Counted from the first letter of the stretch, positions 17,764 through 26,278 are shown. The stretch: 64,000 bases of DNA from Metabacillus dongyingensis (GCF_019933155.2 NZ_CP082944.1:1552001-1616000); one strand, 5' to 3'. Numbers and translations: made by a program. Notes: generated by a model from the letters alone, not told the origin.

Positions 17764-17789
17764 ACGCCGAATTATTCGGCGTTTTTTTT
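17764..17789 (+). terminator. Intrinsic terminator after phosphonate transport operon
   Basis: ACGCCGAA (17764-17771), loop TTA, TTCGGCGT (17775-17782), followed by eight T. This is a textbook Rho-independent terminator. Confidence 0.95.
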
Positions 17790-17820
17790 AGTGTTACGTG
17801 AAATGGTGCCCTTCTTACTT

Positions 17821-17980
17821 AATTCCGAGACTTTCAGCCATTTTTCCGAGACTTTTTCATTTAATTCCGAGACTTTCAAAAATAATTCCGAGACTTTCAA
17901 AAATAATTCCGAGACTTTCAAAAATAATTCCGAGACTTTCAAAAATAATTCCGAGACTTTCCGAATGAATTCCGTATAAA
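17821..17980. repeat. 21-bp tandem repeat, seven units plus a truncated eighth
   Basis: CCGAGACTTT recurs at 17825, 17846, 17867, 17888, 17909, 17930 and 17951, exactly 21 bp apart; an eighth start (CCG) falls at 17972. The inner units are nearly identical (AATTCCGAGACTTTCAAAAAT). The period of 7 codons lets a frame run through as repeated NSETFKN, but there is no ribosome site, and the frame begins inside phnE2 and crosses the terminator, so I do not treat it as coding. Confidence 0.95.
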
Positions 17981-18015
17981 TGTGAACAAAACGAACCAGA
18001 GATATATAGTCTTTC

Positions 18016-18080
18016 TTTACTCATTCTTTACCTTTTTTTACATTCACTTAACCTTTGAAACTTGGCGACAAGTTAGATTG
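18016..18080 (+). promoter_or_regulatory. phnGHIJKM promoter: four PhoP-box-like hexamers plus inverted-repeat operator
   Basis: TTTACT (18016), TTTACC (18027), TTTACA (18037) and TTAACC (18048) are spaced 11, 10 and 11 bp, a close match to PhoP-binding direct repeats TT(A/T/C)ACA. Eleven bp further on is the perfect inverted repeat AACTTG-GCGA-CAAGTT (18059-18074), then TAGATT as a possible -10. The arrangement is the same as at 13387-13450 before phnF. Confidence 0.78.
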
Positions 18081-18143
18081 TAAGTAAGGAAAAGATGAAA
18101 CGCTCTTTCATCTTCATACAGACTGTTTATGAGAGGAGAACCA

Positions 18144-18581
18144 ATGAAAAAATCAAGATTATCAAAGATTTTAATAGAAGGAAATCCAAATCTGCTTAAG
18201 AAATTTTCAGCCCAAGTTGAGGAAACTCACACAGTTAAAGTGAACCGTTCACCAAGTACTGGTCTTGTCATGATGAAAACGCGTGATTCGGTTTCCAGGC
18301 AGCCATTTTATATGGGTGAAGTTCTCATTACAGACTGCACCGTTGAAGTCCATGGCTCACAAGGATTAGGTGTGCTGATGGGCGAAGAGCCTGAACGGGC
18401 ATATTCGCTTGCCGTTGTTGATGCCGCCTTTAATGCAAAGCTCCCGATTGCCGGGTTATGGCTTCATGAACTTGAAGAGGAAGAAAGGAACATAGCAAAG
18501 CTAAAGCAAAAAGAAATGTCAAAACTTGCTCGTTCACAAGTAAGTTTTGACACAATGGAGGATTACAATGACAAAAGTTGA
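18144..18581 (+). CDS. phnG: PhnG, C-P lyase core complex subunit
   Basis: A 145-residue cytoplasmic subunit of the PhnGHIJ core, which with PhnI attaches the phosphonate to the ribose of ATP. Family features: VKVNRSPSTGLVMMKTRDSV (about 35-55), EVLITDCTVEV, and GEEPERAYSLAVVDAAF (about 90). ATG 18144 follows gaggag. The end overlaps phnH by 14 nt. It is first in the C-P lyase operon. Confidence 0.93.
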   Translation: MKKSRLSKILIEGNPNLLKKFSAQVEETHTVKVNRSPSTGLVMMKTRDSVSRQPFYMGEVLITDCTVEVHGSQGLGVLMGEEPERAYSLAVVDAAFNAKLPIAGLWLHELEEEERNIAKLKQKEMSKLARSQVSFDTMEDYNDKS

Positions 18582-19188
18582 GCCGTTTGATGCTGTGAAC
18601 CATACACAGCAAATTTACCGCAAGCTTCTGGATTGCATGGCAAGACCGGGTAAAGTGAATTCCATTGAGCCTTATTTAGTCCAAGAAGATTATGAGAATT
18701 TATTTTCCAAGCCCCTGCTTAGTCTTGCTTATACGCTTGTCGATCGGGAAGTGAGTTTTCACGTGATATCTGATCTTAAAGAAAAGGCTGAACAATATAT
18801 ATATTGGCAGACTTTCAGCCGAGCTGCCGAGCTGCATGAAGCCCATTATGTTTTTATCGGGAAGCAGCTGAGTGATTCAGAGATTCAAAGTGTAATGAAT
18901 GAAGTAAAAGCCGGAACTCTGGAAGATCCTCATTTAAGCGCAACGATTCTGATTCAAGTGAATACACTGACTGATATTCCTGGAGATGGCATGAAGCTAA
19001 AGTTAACTGGCCCCGGCATTCAAGGCACGAGAGAGGTATATGCAGATGGAATGCCTTCTGCCTGGATAGCCGAGAGAAAGAAAGTAAACAGTGAATTTCC
19101 GCTCGGGGTTGACATGATTCTGACAACCTCTTCTGGTGAAATCATGGCGATTCCCCGTACTGCATTAATTGAAAAGGAGGAGATCTGA
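18568..19188 (+). CDS. phnH: PhnH, C-P lyase core complex subunit
   Basis: A 206-residue PhnH: the N-terminal segment VNHTQQIYRKLLDCMARPGKV in part (RxLLxxMxRPG is typical), LSLAYTLVDREVSFHV, then the C-terminal LTGPGIQG (about 140) and FPLGVDMILT (about 180), the well-conserved end of the family. Start ATG 18568 follows tggagg. The role is structural or catalytic within PhnGHIJ, in forming the ribose 1-phosphonate 5-triphosphate intermediate. Confidence 0.93.
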   Translation: MTKVEPFDAVNHTQQIYRKLLDCMARPGKVNSIEPYLVQEDYENLFSKPLLSLAYTLVDREVSFHVISDLKEKAEQYIYWQTFSRAAELHEAHYVFIGKQLSDSEIQSVMNEVKAGTLEDPHLSATILIQVNTLTDIPGDGMKLKLTGPGIQGTREVYADGMPSAWIAERKKVNSEFPLGVDMILTTSSGEIMAIPRTALIEKEEI

Positions 19189-20310
19189 ATGGGATATGTG
19201 GCAGTAACTGGAGGACAAAAAGCGATTGAGCATGCAAGTCGTCTAGTTGATTATTTTCGTTTAAAGGATAGGGGAGAAACCTTAAAAACGAATCAAATTG
19301 AAGGTCAAATGCGCCTTTTGATCGACCGGGTAATGGGAGAAGGCGGCTTATATGCACCTGAATATGCAGCTCTTGCCCTCAAGCAATCAGAAGGAGATCC
19401 TGCTGAAGCGGCATTTTTATTAAGAGCCTATCGCTCGACTCTTCCAAGAAACTATTATTCTCTTACCGCCGAACCGGGGGATATGAGAGTGGTCAGAAGA
19501 ATTTCCTCTTCATTTAAAGATATCCCTGGCGGACAGCTGCTTGGCCCAACCTATGATTATACCCATCGCTTATTAAATTTTCATTTAAGAAATGAAGATG
19601 AACAAGAAATTCAATCATTTTTGGAATCTATGAATCTCGATGCAGAAGACATCAAGTTTGAACACACCTTTCAAAAGGTTGCAGACTTGTTGAGAGATCA
19701 GGGTTTTCTTTCAAACCGGGAGAAGAAAGAAGAGGAGCCTTTTGATATTACCCGGGAAAAAATAACGTTTCCGGCTTCACGATCTGCCAGGCTTCAATCT
19801 CTTGCTAGGGGTGAAACTGGAGCCATGACGGCGATGGCTTACAGCAGTATGAGAGGGTATGGAGTCGTTCATCCGACGATTGGAGAATTACGGGTTGGAC
19901 ACACAGATGTTCATATCCCATACCCGTTCGGAGATGAGGATGACAGTCTCTATATTGGAGAAGTCCTGATGACTGAAGTTGAAACCATCAACTCTTTTAC
20001 ACAGAACAATGAGGGAGAAGTTGAGTTTATGCTGGGTTACGGACTGACATTTGGTCAAAACGAAGTAAAGGCGATCGCTATGGCCATTTTGGAAAGAAGC
20101 TTGGAGACCAAGGGGACATCCCCTGCACAGGATGAGGAGTTTGTGCTGCTGCATATAGACAGCATTGAATCAAATGGCTTTGTCTCCCATTTGAAATTGC
20201 CTCATTATATTACCTTTCAATCCACTTTGGATCGAATCAGGCAGGCTCAAGCAGAAACAGCTTCTAAAACAGCCCAATTTGAAAGCGAAGGATCGTTCAG
20301 TCATACATAA
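19189..20310 (+). CDS. phnI: PhnI, C-P lyase core complex subunit (nucleosidase-like)
   Basis: A 373-residue protein starting MGYVAVTGG (MGYVAVKGG in the family). Further hallmarks: QMRLLIDRVMGEGGLYAP in part (about 45), ALKQSEGDPAEAAFLLRAYR in part (about 70), and the central RSARLQSLARGETGAMTA segment. PhnI displaces adenine from ATP by phosphonate. ATG 19189 lies one base after the phnH stop, with aaaaggagg upstream, so translation is probably coupled. Confidence 0.95.
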   Translation: MGYVAVTGGQKAIEHASRLVDYFRLKDRGETLKTNQIEGQMRLLIDRVMGEGGLYAPEYAALALKQSEGDPAEAAFLLRAYRSTLPRNYYSLTAEPGDMRVVRRISSSFKDIPGGQLLGPTYDYTHRLLNFHLRNEDEQEIQSFLESMNLDAEDIKFEHTFQKVADLLRDQGFLSNREKKEEEPFDITREKITFPASRSARLQSLARGETGAMTAMAYSSMRGYGVVHPTIGELRVGHTDVHIPYPFGDEDDSLYIGEVLMTEVETINSFTQNNEGEVEFMLGYGLTFGQNEVKAIAMAILERSLETKGTSPAQDEEFVLLHIDSIESNGFVSHLKLPHYITFQSTLDRIRQAQAETASKTAQFESEGSFSHT

Positions 20311-20335
20311 TTCTGGAGGGAAAGGAGTGTTAATC

Positions 20336-21196
20336 ATGAAACAGCAGCTAAAGCAAGCATACAATTATGCTTTTTTAGACGAAGGATCAAAAATGGAAAT
20401 TCGCCGTTCCACACTGAAAGCCATTGCTATCCCAGGCTATCAGGTCCCTTTTGCATCAAGAGAGCTGCCAATCGGCAGAGGCTGGGGAACAGGCGGACTG
20501 CAGCTTACATTATCATTAATCGGAGAGAGGGACTGTGTGAAGGTTATCGATCAAGGTCATGATGACAGCGTGAATGCGGTCAGCATAAAAAAGTTAATTG
20601 AATCTTGCTCAAACGTCATAACTACCAATGACTCTGAGGAAGCCACGATTATTCAAACCAGACACAGAGTACCTGAAACACCACTGCGCGAAGATCAAAT
20701 ATTAGTTTTGCAGGTGCCGCTTCCTGAACCGCTGAGAAGAGTAGAAGCAAAGGAGCAGGAAACGAAAAAGCTGCATGCTGAAATGGACTACAGCTCAATG
20801 TGGCTAAGATTATATGAAGATATTGTGCACTATGGAAAAATTACGATAGGCGCTGATTACCCAAGCTTGGTGAATGGCCGCTACATTTTTAATCCAAGTC
20901 CAATCCCGCGCTATGATTTGCTGAAGCTTCATCAGGCAGATGGCCTCTATCTTTTCGGAGCAGGAAGGGAAAAGAAGATTTATGCCATTCCTCCTTATAC
21001 GAATGTCGCTCCGCTTGAATTTGAGGATTATCCTTTTGAAACAGAACGCTTTGAAGGTCTTTCATGTTATATATGCGGCAGCAAAGACACGTTCCTTGAT
21101 GAAATATACAACAGCGAAACAGGAGAGAAAATGCATCAATGTTCAGATACCGGCCATTGTGCAAAGGTTCAGGGAGAAAGGGGGTTAGAGGTATGA
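20336..21196 (+). CDS. phnJ: PhnJ, radical SAM C-P lyase
   Basis: A 286-residue catalytic subunit that breaks the carbon-phosphorus bond using a 4Fe-4S cluster and S-adenosylmethionine. The C-terminal Cys pattern C-x2-C-x21-C-x5-C (Cys244, Cys247, Cys269, Cys275, counted from the chosen start) matches that of E. coli PhnJ. The N-terminal YNYAFLDEGSKMEIRRSTLK in part and PFASRELPIGRGWGTGG are also diagnostic. ATG 20336 follows ggaaaggag. Its stop overlaps phnK by ATGA. Confidence 0.96.
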   Translation: MKQQLKQAYNYAFLDEGSKMEIRRSTLKAIAIPGYQVPFASRELPIGRGWGTGGLQLTLSLIGERDCVKVIDQGHDDSVNAVSIKKLIESCSNVITTNDSEEATIIQTRHRVPETPLREDQILVLQVPLPEPLRRVEAKEQETKKLHAEMDYSSMWLRLYEDIVHYGKITIGADYPSLVNGRYIFNPSPIPRYDLLKLHQADGLYLFGAGREKKIYAIPPYTNVAPLEFEDYPFETERFEGLSCYICGSKDTFLDEIYNSETGEKMHQCSDTGHCAKVQGERGLEV

Positions 21197-22044
21197 TCCA
21201 GCCATCGGGGGACACCCCTCTATTAAAAGTAAGAAACCTGAATAAACGATTTGGGAAAGGCTGCACTCATTGTCATTCACCGAATGATCTGAAAAACAAT
21301 GACAACCGCTGTCCAAAATGCGGCAGTGTCTGGGCGTGCATAGATGTTAATGTGGATTTGTATCAAGGCGAAATTTTAGGGATCGTCGGCGAAAGCGGTT
21401 CAGGGAAGAGCTCCTTGGTTAAGAGCCTCTATTTTGATGATGCTGTCACTTCAGGAGAAGCAACAATCTCCACATACCATGACGGAAAAGCTAACATTTT
21501 TTCAGTCTCTGCCCAGCAGAAACGGTACATCCGCAATTACATGATGGGAATGGTTTATCAAAATCCATGGCTCGGTCTTAAAATGTCGTTTTCAAGCGGG
21601 GGAAACATTGCAGAAAAATTAATCGCATCAGGGACCTACCATGTCGGAAACATTCGTGAACGCGCATCAGAACTGCTTCTGCATGTTGAAATTCCGGTCG
21701 GCCGGATGGATGAGCTTCCGAAGAATTTCAGCGGCGGCATGCAGCAGCGCGTGCAGATTTCAAAAGCGATGGCGAATAATCCTCCCATTCTTTTGCTTGA
21801 TGAAGTGACAACTGGCCTGGATTTATCGGTACAGGCAAAAGTTTTGGATCTTATCCGCAGCATTCAGCGTGAGTTTGGCGTATCAATGATTGTTGTATCC
21901 CATGATCTTGGCGTGATTCGCATGCTTGCTGACCGGACGCTTGTGATGAAAAGCGGAAGAGTTGTCGAACAGGGATTAACCGACCAAATCTTAGAAGATC
22001 CAGAGCACCCTTATACTCAATTGCTTGTGCATTCTCTTTTATAA
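21193..22044 (+). CDS. phnK: PhnK, C-P lyase ATP-binding subunit with inserted four-Cys motif
   Basis: A 283-residue ABC-type ATPase that docks on the C-P lyase core. Walker A GESGSGKSS (66-74), signature FSGGMQQRVQISKAM (about 176) and Walker B LLLLDEVTTGLD are clear. Between strand 1 and Walker A an extra stretch carries Cys24-x2-Cys27 and Cys40-x2-Cys43, a likely zinc ribbon that I do not recall from the E. coli protein. Start ATG 21193 overlaps the phnJ stop. The catalytic Glu usually after Walker B Asp is present (LLDE). Confidence 0.94.
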   Translation: MIQPSGDTPLLKVRNLNKRFGKGCTHCHSPNDLKNNDNRCPKCGSVWACIDVNVDLYQGEILGIVGESGSGKSSLVKSLYFDDAVTSGEATISTYHDGKANIFSVSAQQKRYIRNYMMGMVYQNPWLGLKMSFSSGGNIAEKLIASGTYHVGNIRERASELLLHVEIPVGRMDELPKNFSGGMQQRVQISKAMANNPPILLLDEVTTGLDLSVQAKVLDLIRSIQREFGVSMIVVSHDLGVIRMLADRTLVMKSGRVVEQGLTDQILEDPEHPYTQLLVHSLL

Positions 22045-22063
22045 AAATTAGATGAGGTGACCT

Positions 22064-23245
22064 ATGAAAATCTATCATGCAAAAATCGTAACGCCCGAAA
22101 ACGTCATCGAGAATGGGACGATTGAAATTCTTGAAGGAAAAATCGCTTCTATTACTGAAGGAGAACCGGGAGCGATTGGACTTGAGGATATTGATGCAGC
22201 AGGAAGATGGGTTCTCCCAGGTTTGGTTGATTCCCACAGCGATGCAATTGAATTAGAGCTGGAACCTCGTCCAAGCAGTACTTTTCCAATAGAAATCTCA
22301 TTTTTTGAACTGGAAAAAAAGCTTGCAGGAGAAGGTATTACGACAATCTATCATTCTTTATCGCTTATGGAGGAAAATGCAAAAAAATGGATTCGTCAAA
22401 ATGATACGGTGCTTCAGGTAATTGATGATATTAAACGGCTGTCTGCCGGAAAACAGCTGATCCGCCACAAAACACACTTAAGATATGAAATAACAAACAC
22501 AGTCGCAGTTGAAGATGTGAAAAGAATGATGAAGGACGGGAAAATTGATCAGTTATCTTTTATGGATCACACGCCTGGACAAGGTCAATTTCGTGATTTA
22601 GAGGTTCATAAACGATTGTTAATGGAGCACCGTCATTTTACAGAGGAAGAAGCAAAGCAGGTCATTGAAGACAGCAAGCTGCTGCCGAAATTAGACGGTG
22701 AAATCTTAACGAAGCTGTCAGAGCTTGCAGCAGAATATGACATCCCCCTTGCTTCTCATGATGACGATACACTTGAGAAAATTGAATTGGTTAAATCATG
22801 GAACGCTGTCATCAGTGAGTTTCCGATTGAGCTTGATGTAGCTGTGAAGGCGAAGGAAGAAGGACTTTATGTTGTCATGGGTGCACCAAATGCCCTGCTT
22901 GGAAAATCACACAGCAATAATGTTTCTGCCCTGGAAGCTGTTCAGACTGGTGCGGTTGATATTCTATGCTCTGACTATTATCCATCCTCTTTATTGCATG
23001 CAGCTTTTAAATTGTATAAAGGAGGAATGCCAATCTATCAAGCTTTTAATATGGTGTCTTTAAATCCAGCGAAAGCGCTGGGTATTGATGCGGAAATAGG
23101 TTCAATTGAAGAAGGAAAGCTTGCCGATCTCATTTTTATCAGTGAAGAAGGTGTGCGTCCGGTTCTTGAAATGGTGATGGTAAATGGCCAGGTTGTCTGT
23201 CAAATGAATTATCACCACCATGCGGCAGTCCCAATTCCAATGTGA
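22064..23245 (+). CDS. phnM: PhnM, ribose 1-phosphonate triphosphate pyrophosphohydrolase
   Basis: A 393-residue amidohydrolase-fold enzyme that removes pyrophosphate from the phosphonate intermediate. Metal-site motifs: LPGLVDSHSDAIELE (about 55; HSD replaces the usual HxH), FMDHTPGQGQF (about 167), PLASHDDDT (about 230) and ILCSDYYPSSLLHA (about 303). The order is typical of PhnM. ATG 22064 follows gatgaggtga. It lies 19 bp after phnK, before the hexapeptide transferase. Confidence 0.95.
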   Translation: MKIYHAKIVTPENVIENGTIEILEGKIASITEGEPGAIGLEDIDAAGRWVLPGLVDSHSDAIELELEPRPSSTFPIEISFFELEKKLAGEGITTIYHSLSLMEENAKKWIRQNDTVLQVIDDIKRLSAGKQLIRHKTHLRYEITNTVAVEDVKRMMKDGKIDQLSFMDHTPGQGQFRDLEVHKRLLMEHRHFTEEEAKQVIEDSKLLPKLDGEILTKLSELAAEYDIPLASHDDDTLEKIELVKSWNAVISEFPIELDVAVKAKEEGLYVVMGAPNALLGKSHSNNVSALEAVQTGAVDILCSDYYPSSLLHAAFKLYKGGMPIYQAFNMVSLNPAKALGIDAEIGSIEEGKLADLIFISEEGVRPVLEMVMVNGQVVCQMNYHHHAAVPIPM

Positions 23246-23258
23246 AGGATGAAAAAGA

Positions 23259-23864
23259 ATGAAATTATCAGAAAAACCAACCATTCATGAGGGTGCAAAG
23301 GTTCTTGACAGTACACTTGGCGCCTGGACAGAAATAGGAGCAAACTCTGTTATAGAAGAATCTATCATTGGTGATTACACCTATACTGCCGGAGATGCTC
23401 AAATTACGTATTCAGAGGTCGGGAAGTATTGTTCAATTGCCTCCCATGTGAGAATTCATCCGGTTAATCACCCAATGTGGAGAGTCACACAGCATCACAT
23501 GACCTACCGCAGAGTTTTATATGACTTAGGTGAATCTGACGACACGGAGTTTTTCGAATGGAGAAAAGACCATAAAGTAACGATTGGCCATGATGTATGG
23601 ATCGGCCATGGTGCCATTATCATGCCGGGTGTATCAATTGGCACAGGTGCAGTCATCGGTTCTGGGGCTGTTGTGACCAAAGATGTCCCTCCTTATATGA
23701 TTGCAGCTGGAGTGCCGGCGAAGCCTATTAAAGAACGCTTTCCAAAAGAAATCGCGGAAAAACTGCTGGAGATTGCATGGTGGAATTGGGATCGCCCTAC
23801 ATTGGAAGAACGCTTTGAAGAATTAAATGATGTCGAACGGTTTATCCGGAAATATGGCAAGTAA
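23259..23864 (+). CDS. Hexapeptide-repeat transferase of phosphonate operons
   Basis: A 201-residue left-handed beta-helix protein of the acyltransferase type frequently encoded with C-P lyase genes. Visible hexapeptide repeats include [20 protein letters not shown], then after a loop [30 protein letters not shown] in pieces (about 110-140) and [13 protein letters not shown]. Its role may be acetylation of aminoalkylphosphonates, comparable to PhnO, but this is not proven. ATG 23259 has only a weak site (aaggatgaaaaag). It lies between phnM and phnL. Confidence 0.88.
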   Translation: MKLSEKPTIHEGAKVLDSTLGAWTEIGANSVIEESIIGDYTYTAGDAQITYSEVGKYCSIASHVRIHPVNHPMWRVTQHHMTYRRVLYDLGESDDTEFFEWRKDHKVTIGHDVWIGHGAIIMPGVSIGTGAVIGSGAVVTKDVPPYMIAAGVPAKPIKERFPKEIAEKLLEIAWWNWDRPTLEERFEELNDVERFIRKYGK

Positions 23865-23889
23865 TCTCCGCCTTAGAAGGAGGAAAACA

Positions 23890-24603
23890 ATGAACGAATT
23901 ATTGAAAGTAGAAAACTTGCAAAAAACGTTTAATATGCATGAATTTAATGAAAAACAGATTATAGGCTGCAATGGCATCAGTTTTTTACTTAACGAAGGG
24001 GAATTTATCGGAATAACAGGCAAAAGCGGATCAGGAAAGTCAACTGTACTAAAAAGCATTTACCGGACGTATGCACCGACAGGCGGTTCGATCCATTACA
24101 AATCGGAGCAGTTTGGACCCATTGATTTAGTGAAAGCGACCGATCGTGAAATGATTGCCATCCGAAAACATGAGATAGGATATGTATCTCAATTTTTAAA
24201 TGTTATGCCAAGGATTACAGCCATTGAGGTTGTTGCAGAAGCATTGATGGAAATGGGAAAAGGAAGCGAACATGCAGCGGCAGAGGCAAAATCCATATTG
24301 GCTCATTTCAACCTTCCATCTTCCTTATGGGATTCTTACCCCCGCACATTCAGCGGCGGAGAAAAACTGCGGCTGAATTTGGCACAGGCCATGGTTAAAC
24401 GCCCTAAATTATTGCTGCTCGATGAACCGACTGCCTCCCTTGATGATGCATCTAAGATTTCGGTTAAGGAAATGATTCTCCAGCTGAAAACAGAGGGAAC
24501 GAGCATGATTGGCATTTTCCACGATCTTGATTTCATGGAGACAGTGGTGGATCGTGAATACAGCTTAACGCAAGGTGTATTAAAGGATGAAATGACCGTT
24601 TAA
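23890..24603 (+). CDS. phnL: PhnL, C-P lyase ATP-binding subunit
   Basis: A 237-residue ABC-type ATPase paralogous to PhnK. Walker A GKSGSGKSTVLKSIYR (about 44), the YVSQFLNVMPRITA segment (Q-loop), signature FSGGEKLRLNLAQAM (about 153), and Walker B LLLLDEPTASLDD. ATG 23890 follows aaggagg; the frame extends upstream into the previous gene without a start site. In other bacteria PhnL accompanies PhnK, PhnI and PhnG-J in phosphonate activation. It ends two bases before the PHP gene. Confidence 0.94.
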   Translation: MNELLKVENLQKTFNMHEFNEKQIIGCNGISFLLNEGEFIGITGKSGSGKSTVLKSIYRTYAPTGGSIHYKSEQFGPIDLVKATDREMIAIRKHEIGYVSQFLNVMPRITAIEVVAEALMEMGKGSEHAAAEAKSILAHFNLPSSLWDSYPRTFSGGEKLRLNLAQAMVKRPKLLLLDEPTASLDDASKISVKEMILQLKTEGTSMIGIFHDLDFMETVVDREYSLTQGVLKDEMTV

Positions 24604-24605
24604 GA

Positions 24606-25481
24606 ATGGAGCTGACAGAAAAAATGATCGATTTGCATTGTCATACAAAGATATCGGACTGTTCATTTACAACAGAAGAAGTGATTTCAATGGCTGAACA
24701 AAAAGGTGTTACGCATTTGGCTATCACAAATCATGACACAACTTCAGGGCTCAGTGAAGCAGCAGAAATCGGAATGGCACTTGGCGTTTCCATTATTCCA
24801 GGCATAGAAATTTCGGCATTTGATTTCACACGGGGAAATCGCGCCCACATATTAGGACTGTATGTGACACCTGGACATGAAGCAATAAGTGAACTCTGTC
24901 AGCCTTTAATCGAACAAAGAAACAAAGCATCCCAAATGATGGTCAGGATTTTAATTGAAGCTGGCTATGACCTGTCGTGGGATGAAGTCGAGGAGCTTGC
25001 TGCAGGCGGAACAGGTGTCTATAAACAGCATATTATGCATGCATTATTGAAAAAGGGCTACACAAATTCCATTTATGGCACGCTTTACAAAAAGCTGTTT
25101 TCAAAAGGACGTAATGAAAAAGAGAGAGGAATGGCGTATATTCCTATTGAATATGTATCAGCAGAAGATGCGATTAAAGCCATTCGAAGGGCAGGCGGAA
25201 TACCTGTCCTTGCACACCCAGGCCAATTTCACAACTTTGATGCAGTCGAAGAATGGGTACAGCTTGGCTTAGAGGGAATTGAAGTCAACCATCCGCTGCA
25301 TAATCAAACAGACAGAATAAAAGCTGGACATTTAGCAGAGCGCTTTAACTTGATTCAAACCGGAGGATCCGATTTTCACGGTTTTTATAGTGATACACAA
25401 TCTGAAATTGGAGCTTTTGCAGCGGATCAAGTGGAATTTGATAAATTGATTGCGAGAAGAGAAAGTATGCTAAAGCTATGA
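24606..25481 (+). CDS. PHP-domain cyclic phosphate phosphodiesterase (PhnPP type)
   Basis: A 291-residue PHP-fold metallohydrolase: DLHCHTKISDCS (about 8-19), ITNHDTTSGL (about 40), PGIEISA (about 60), PVLAHPGQF (about 199), GGSDFHGFY (about 255), all metal ligands. PHP enzymes at this place (PhnPP, characterised in Eggerthella) open the 1,2-cyclic ribose phosphate released by PhnJ and remove a phosphate, replacing PhnP. Start ATG 24606 is three bases after the phnL stop without a clear site; ATG 24624 (GGAG 12 nt upstream) is an alternative. It is the last gene of the operon. Confidence 0.88.
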   Translation: MELTEKMIDLHCHTKISDCSFTTEEVISMAEQKGVTHLAITNHDTTSGLSEAAEIGMALGVSIIPGIEISAFDFTRGNRAHILGLYVTPGHEAISELCQPLIEQRNKASQMMVRILIEAGYDLSWDEVEELAAGGTGVYKQHIMHALLKKGYTNSIYGTLYKKLFSKGRNEKERGMAYIPIEYVSAEDAIKAIRRAGGIPVLAHPGQFHNFDAVEEWVQLGLEGIEVNHPLHNQTDRIKAGHLAERFNLIQTGGSDFHGFYSDTQSEIGAFAADQVEFDKLIARRESMLKL

Positions 25482-25489
25482 TGTGTGAT

Positions 25490-25515
25490 AGATATCCAGA
25501 GGGGTATCTTTTTTT
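25490..25515 (+). terminator. Intrinsic terminator of C-P lyase operon
   Basis: AGATATCC (25490-25497), loop AGAG, GGGTATCT (25502-25509), then a T run, 9 bp after the PHP gene. Confidence 0.88.
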
Positions 25516-25580
25516 CATTGCGGAATAACAGTTTTATTCGTAGAGCTATGTAACGATTTGAGAAGTGTTTCTATTTATTC

Positions 25581-25613
25581 AGAGGCCGGACCAAACTGCA
25601 AGAGCCGGCCTCT
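25581..25613. repeat. 9-bp perfect hairpin AGAGGCCGG/CCGGCCTCT
   Basis: AGAGGCCGG (25581-25589) and CCGGCCTCT (25605-25613) enclose a 15-nt loop. It lies between two convergent genes and has no T run on either side. It may stop the TetR-gene transcript, but this is weak. Confidence 0.55.
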
Positions 25614-25678
25614 TACAAAGGAACTTAGCGGATAAAGTTAAGCCTGAGACATTTTAAAGATTTTCCTATAAGTATCAT

Positions 25679-26278
25679 TCACTTTTGAATTCCGCCTAAA
25701 ATCGTTCTTATGAATTTTTGGCTTTCATCTAATAGATCGTAATTCTCTTCAAACAATAGCCAATCGTATAGTGTTCCTCGCATGCACCGCGTTATTAACA
25801 TCGTTATTTCATTTGGTGAAAGATCTGTTTTGATTTCACCAGCTTCCTGTCCTTCTTTCACTAAAGTAAAGACAATCTTATAAAGATTTCTATCCGTATT
25901 GGAGAAGTAATTGACTTGTGCCGGAATTAAACCGCTCATATAAACTGTTCTCATAATATCTTTACCTAAAGAATCCCTTAGATAAATCATTTGGGATTGT
26001 GTAAAGAGAAGTAATTTTTCATGAGAGGATATTCCGCTCGGAAGAGATTGAATAAAAGACGCATAAAAGTCATCGATTTCCTTGAATTTTTCAAGGAAGA
26101 TTTCGTATTTAGAATTAAAATGCACATAAAAAGCGCCTTTAGAGGTTTGGCTTTTACTGACTATTTCATCAACAGTTACATGATCAAATCCCTTTTTACT
26201 AAAAAGCTCCAGTGCTGTTTCTAAAATTCTTTGTTTTGTTTGCAGTGCTTTCAGTTTTCTCGGAGTCAACCGTGACAT
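25679..26278 (-). CDS. TetR family transcriptional regulator
   Basis: A 199-residue repressor. The N-terminal HTH reads LKALQTKQRILETALELFSK, then FDHVTVDEIVSKSQTSKGAF-YVHFNSK, the standard TetR pattern (residues 10-58). The C-terminal ligand domain is not assignable to a subclass; the YDWLLFEENYDLLD end resembles FadR/AcrR-type members. Start at 26278 with aaaggagaa upstream. It is divergent from the acyl-CoA ligase gene, which it probably represses; CAAGGTAA (26299-26306) and TTACCTTG (26375-26382) in the intergenic region form a widely spaced inverted repeat. Confidence 0.9.
   Translation of the reverse strand: MSRLTPRKLKALQTKQRILETALELFSKKGFDHVTVDEIVSKSQTSKGAFYVHFNSKYEIFLEKFKEIDDFYASFIQSLPSGISSHEKLLLFTQSQMIYLRDSLGKDIMRTVYMSGLIPAQVNYFSNTDRNLYKIVFTLVKEGQEAGEIKTDLSPNEITMLITRCMRGTLYDWLLFEENYDLLDESQKFIRTILGGIQK

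Noticed and set aside
17749..17979. Frame through the 21-bp repeats encoding repeated NSETFKN
   Set aside because: It starts inside the end of phnE2, crosses a strong terminator, and its regularity is forced by the 21-bp period; no ribosome site.
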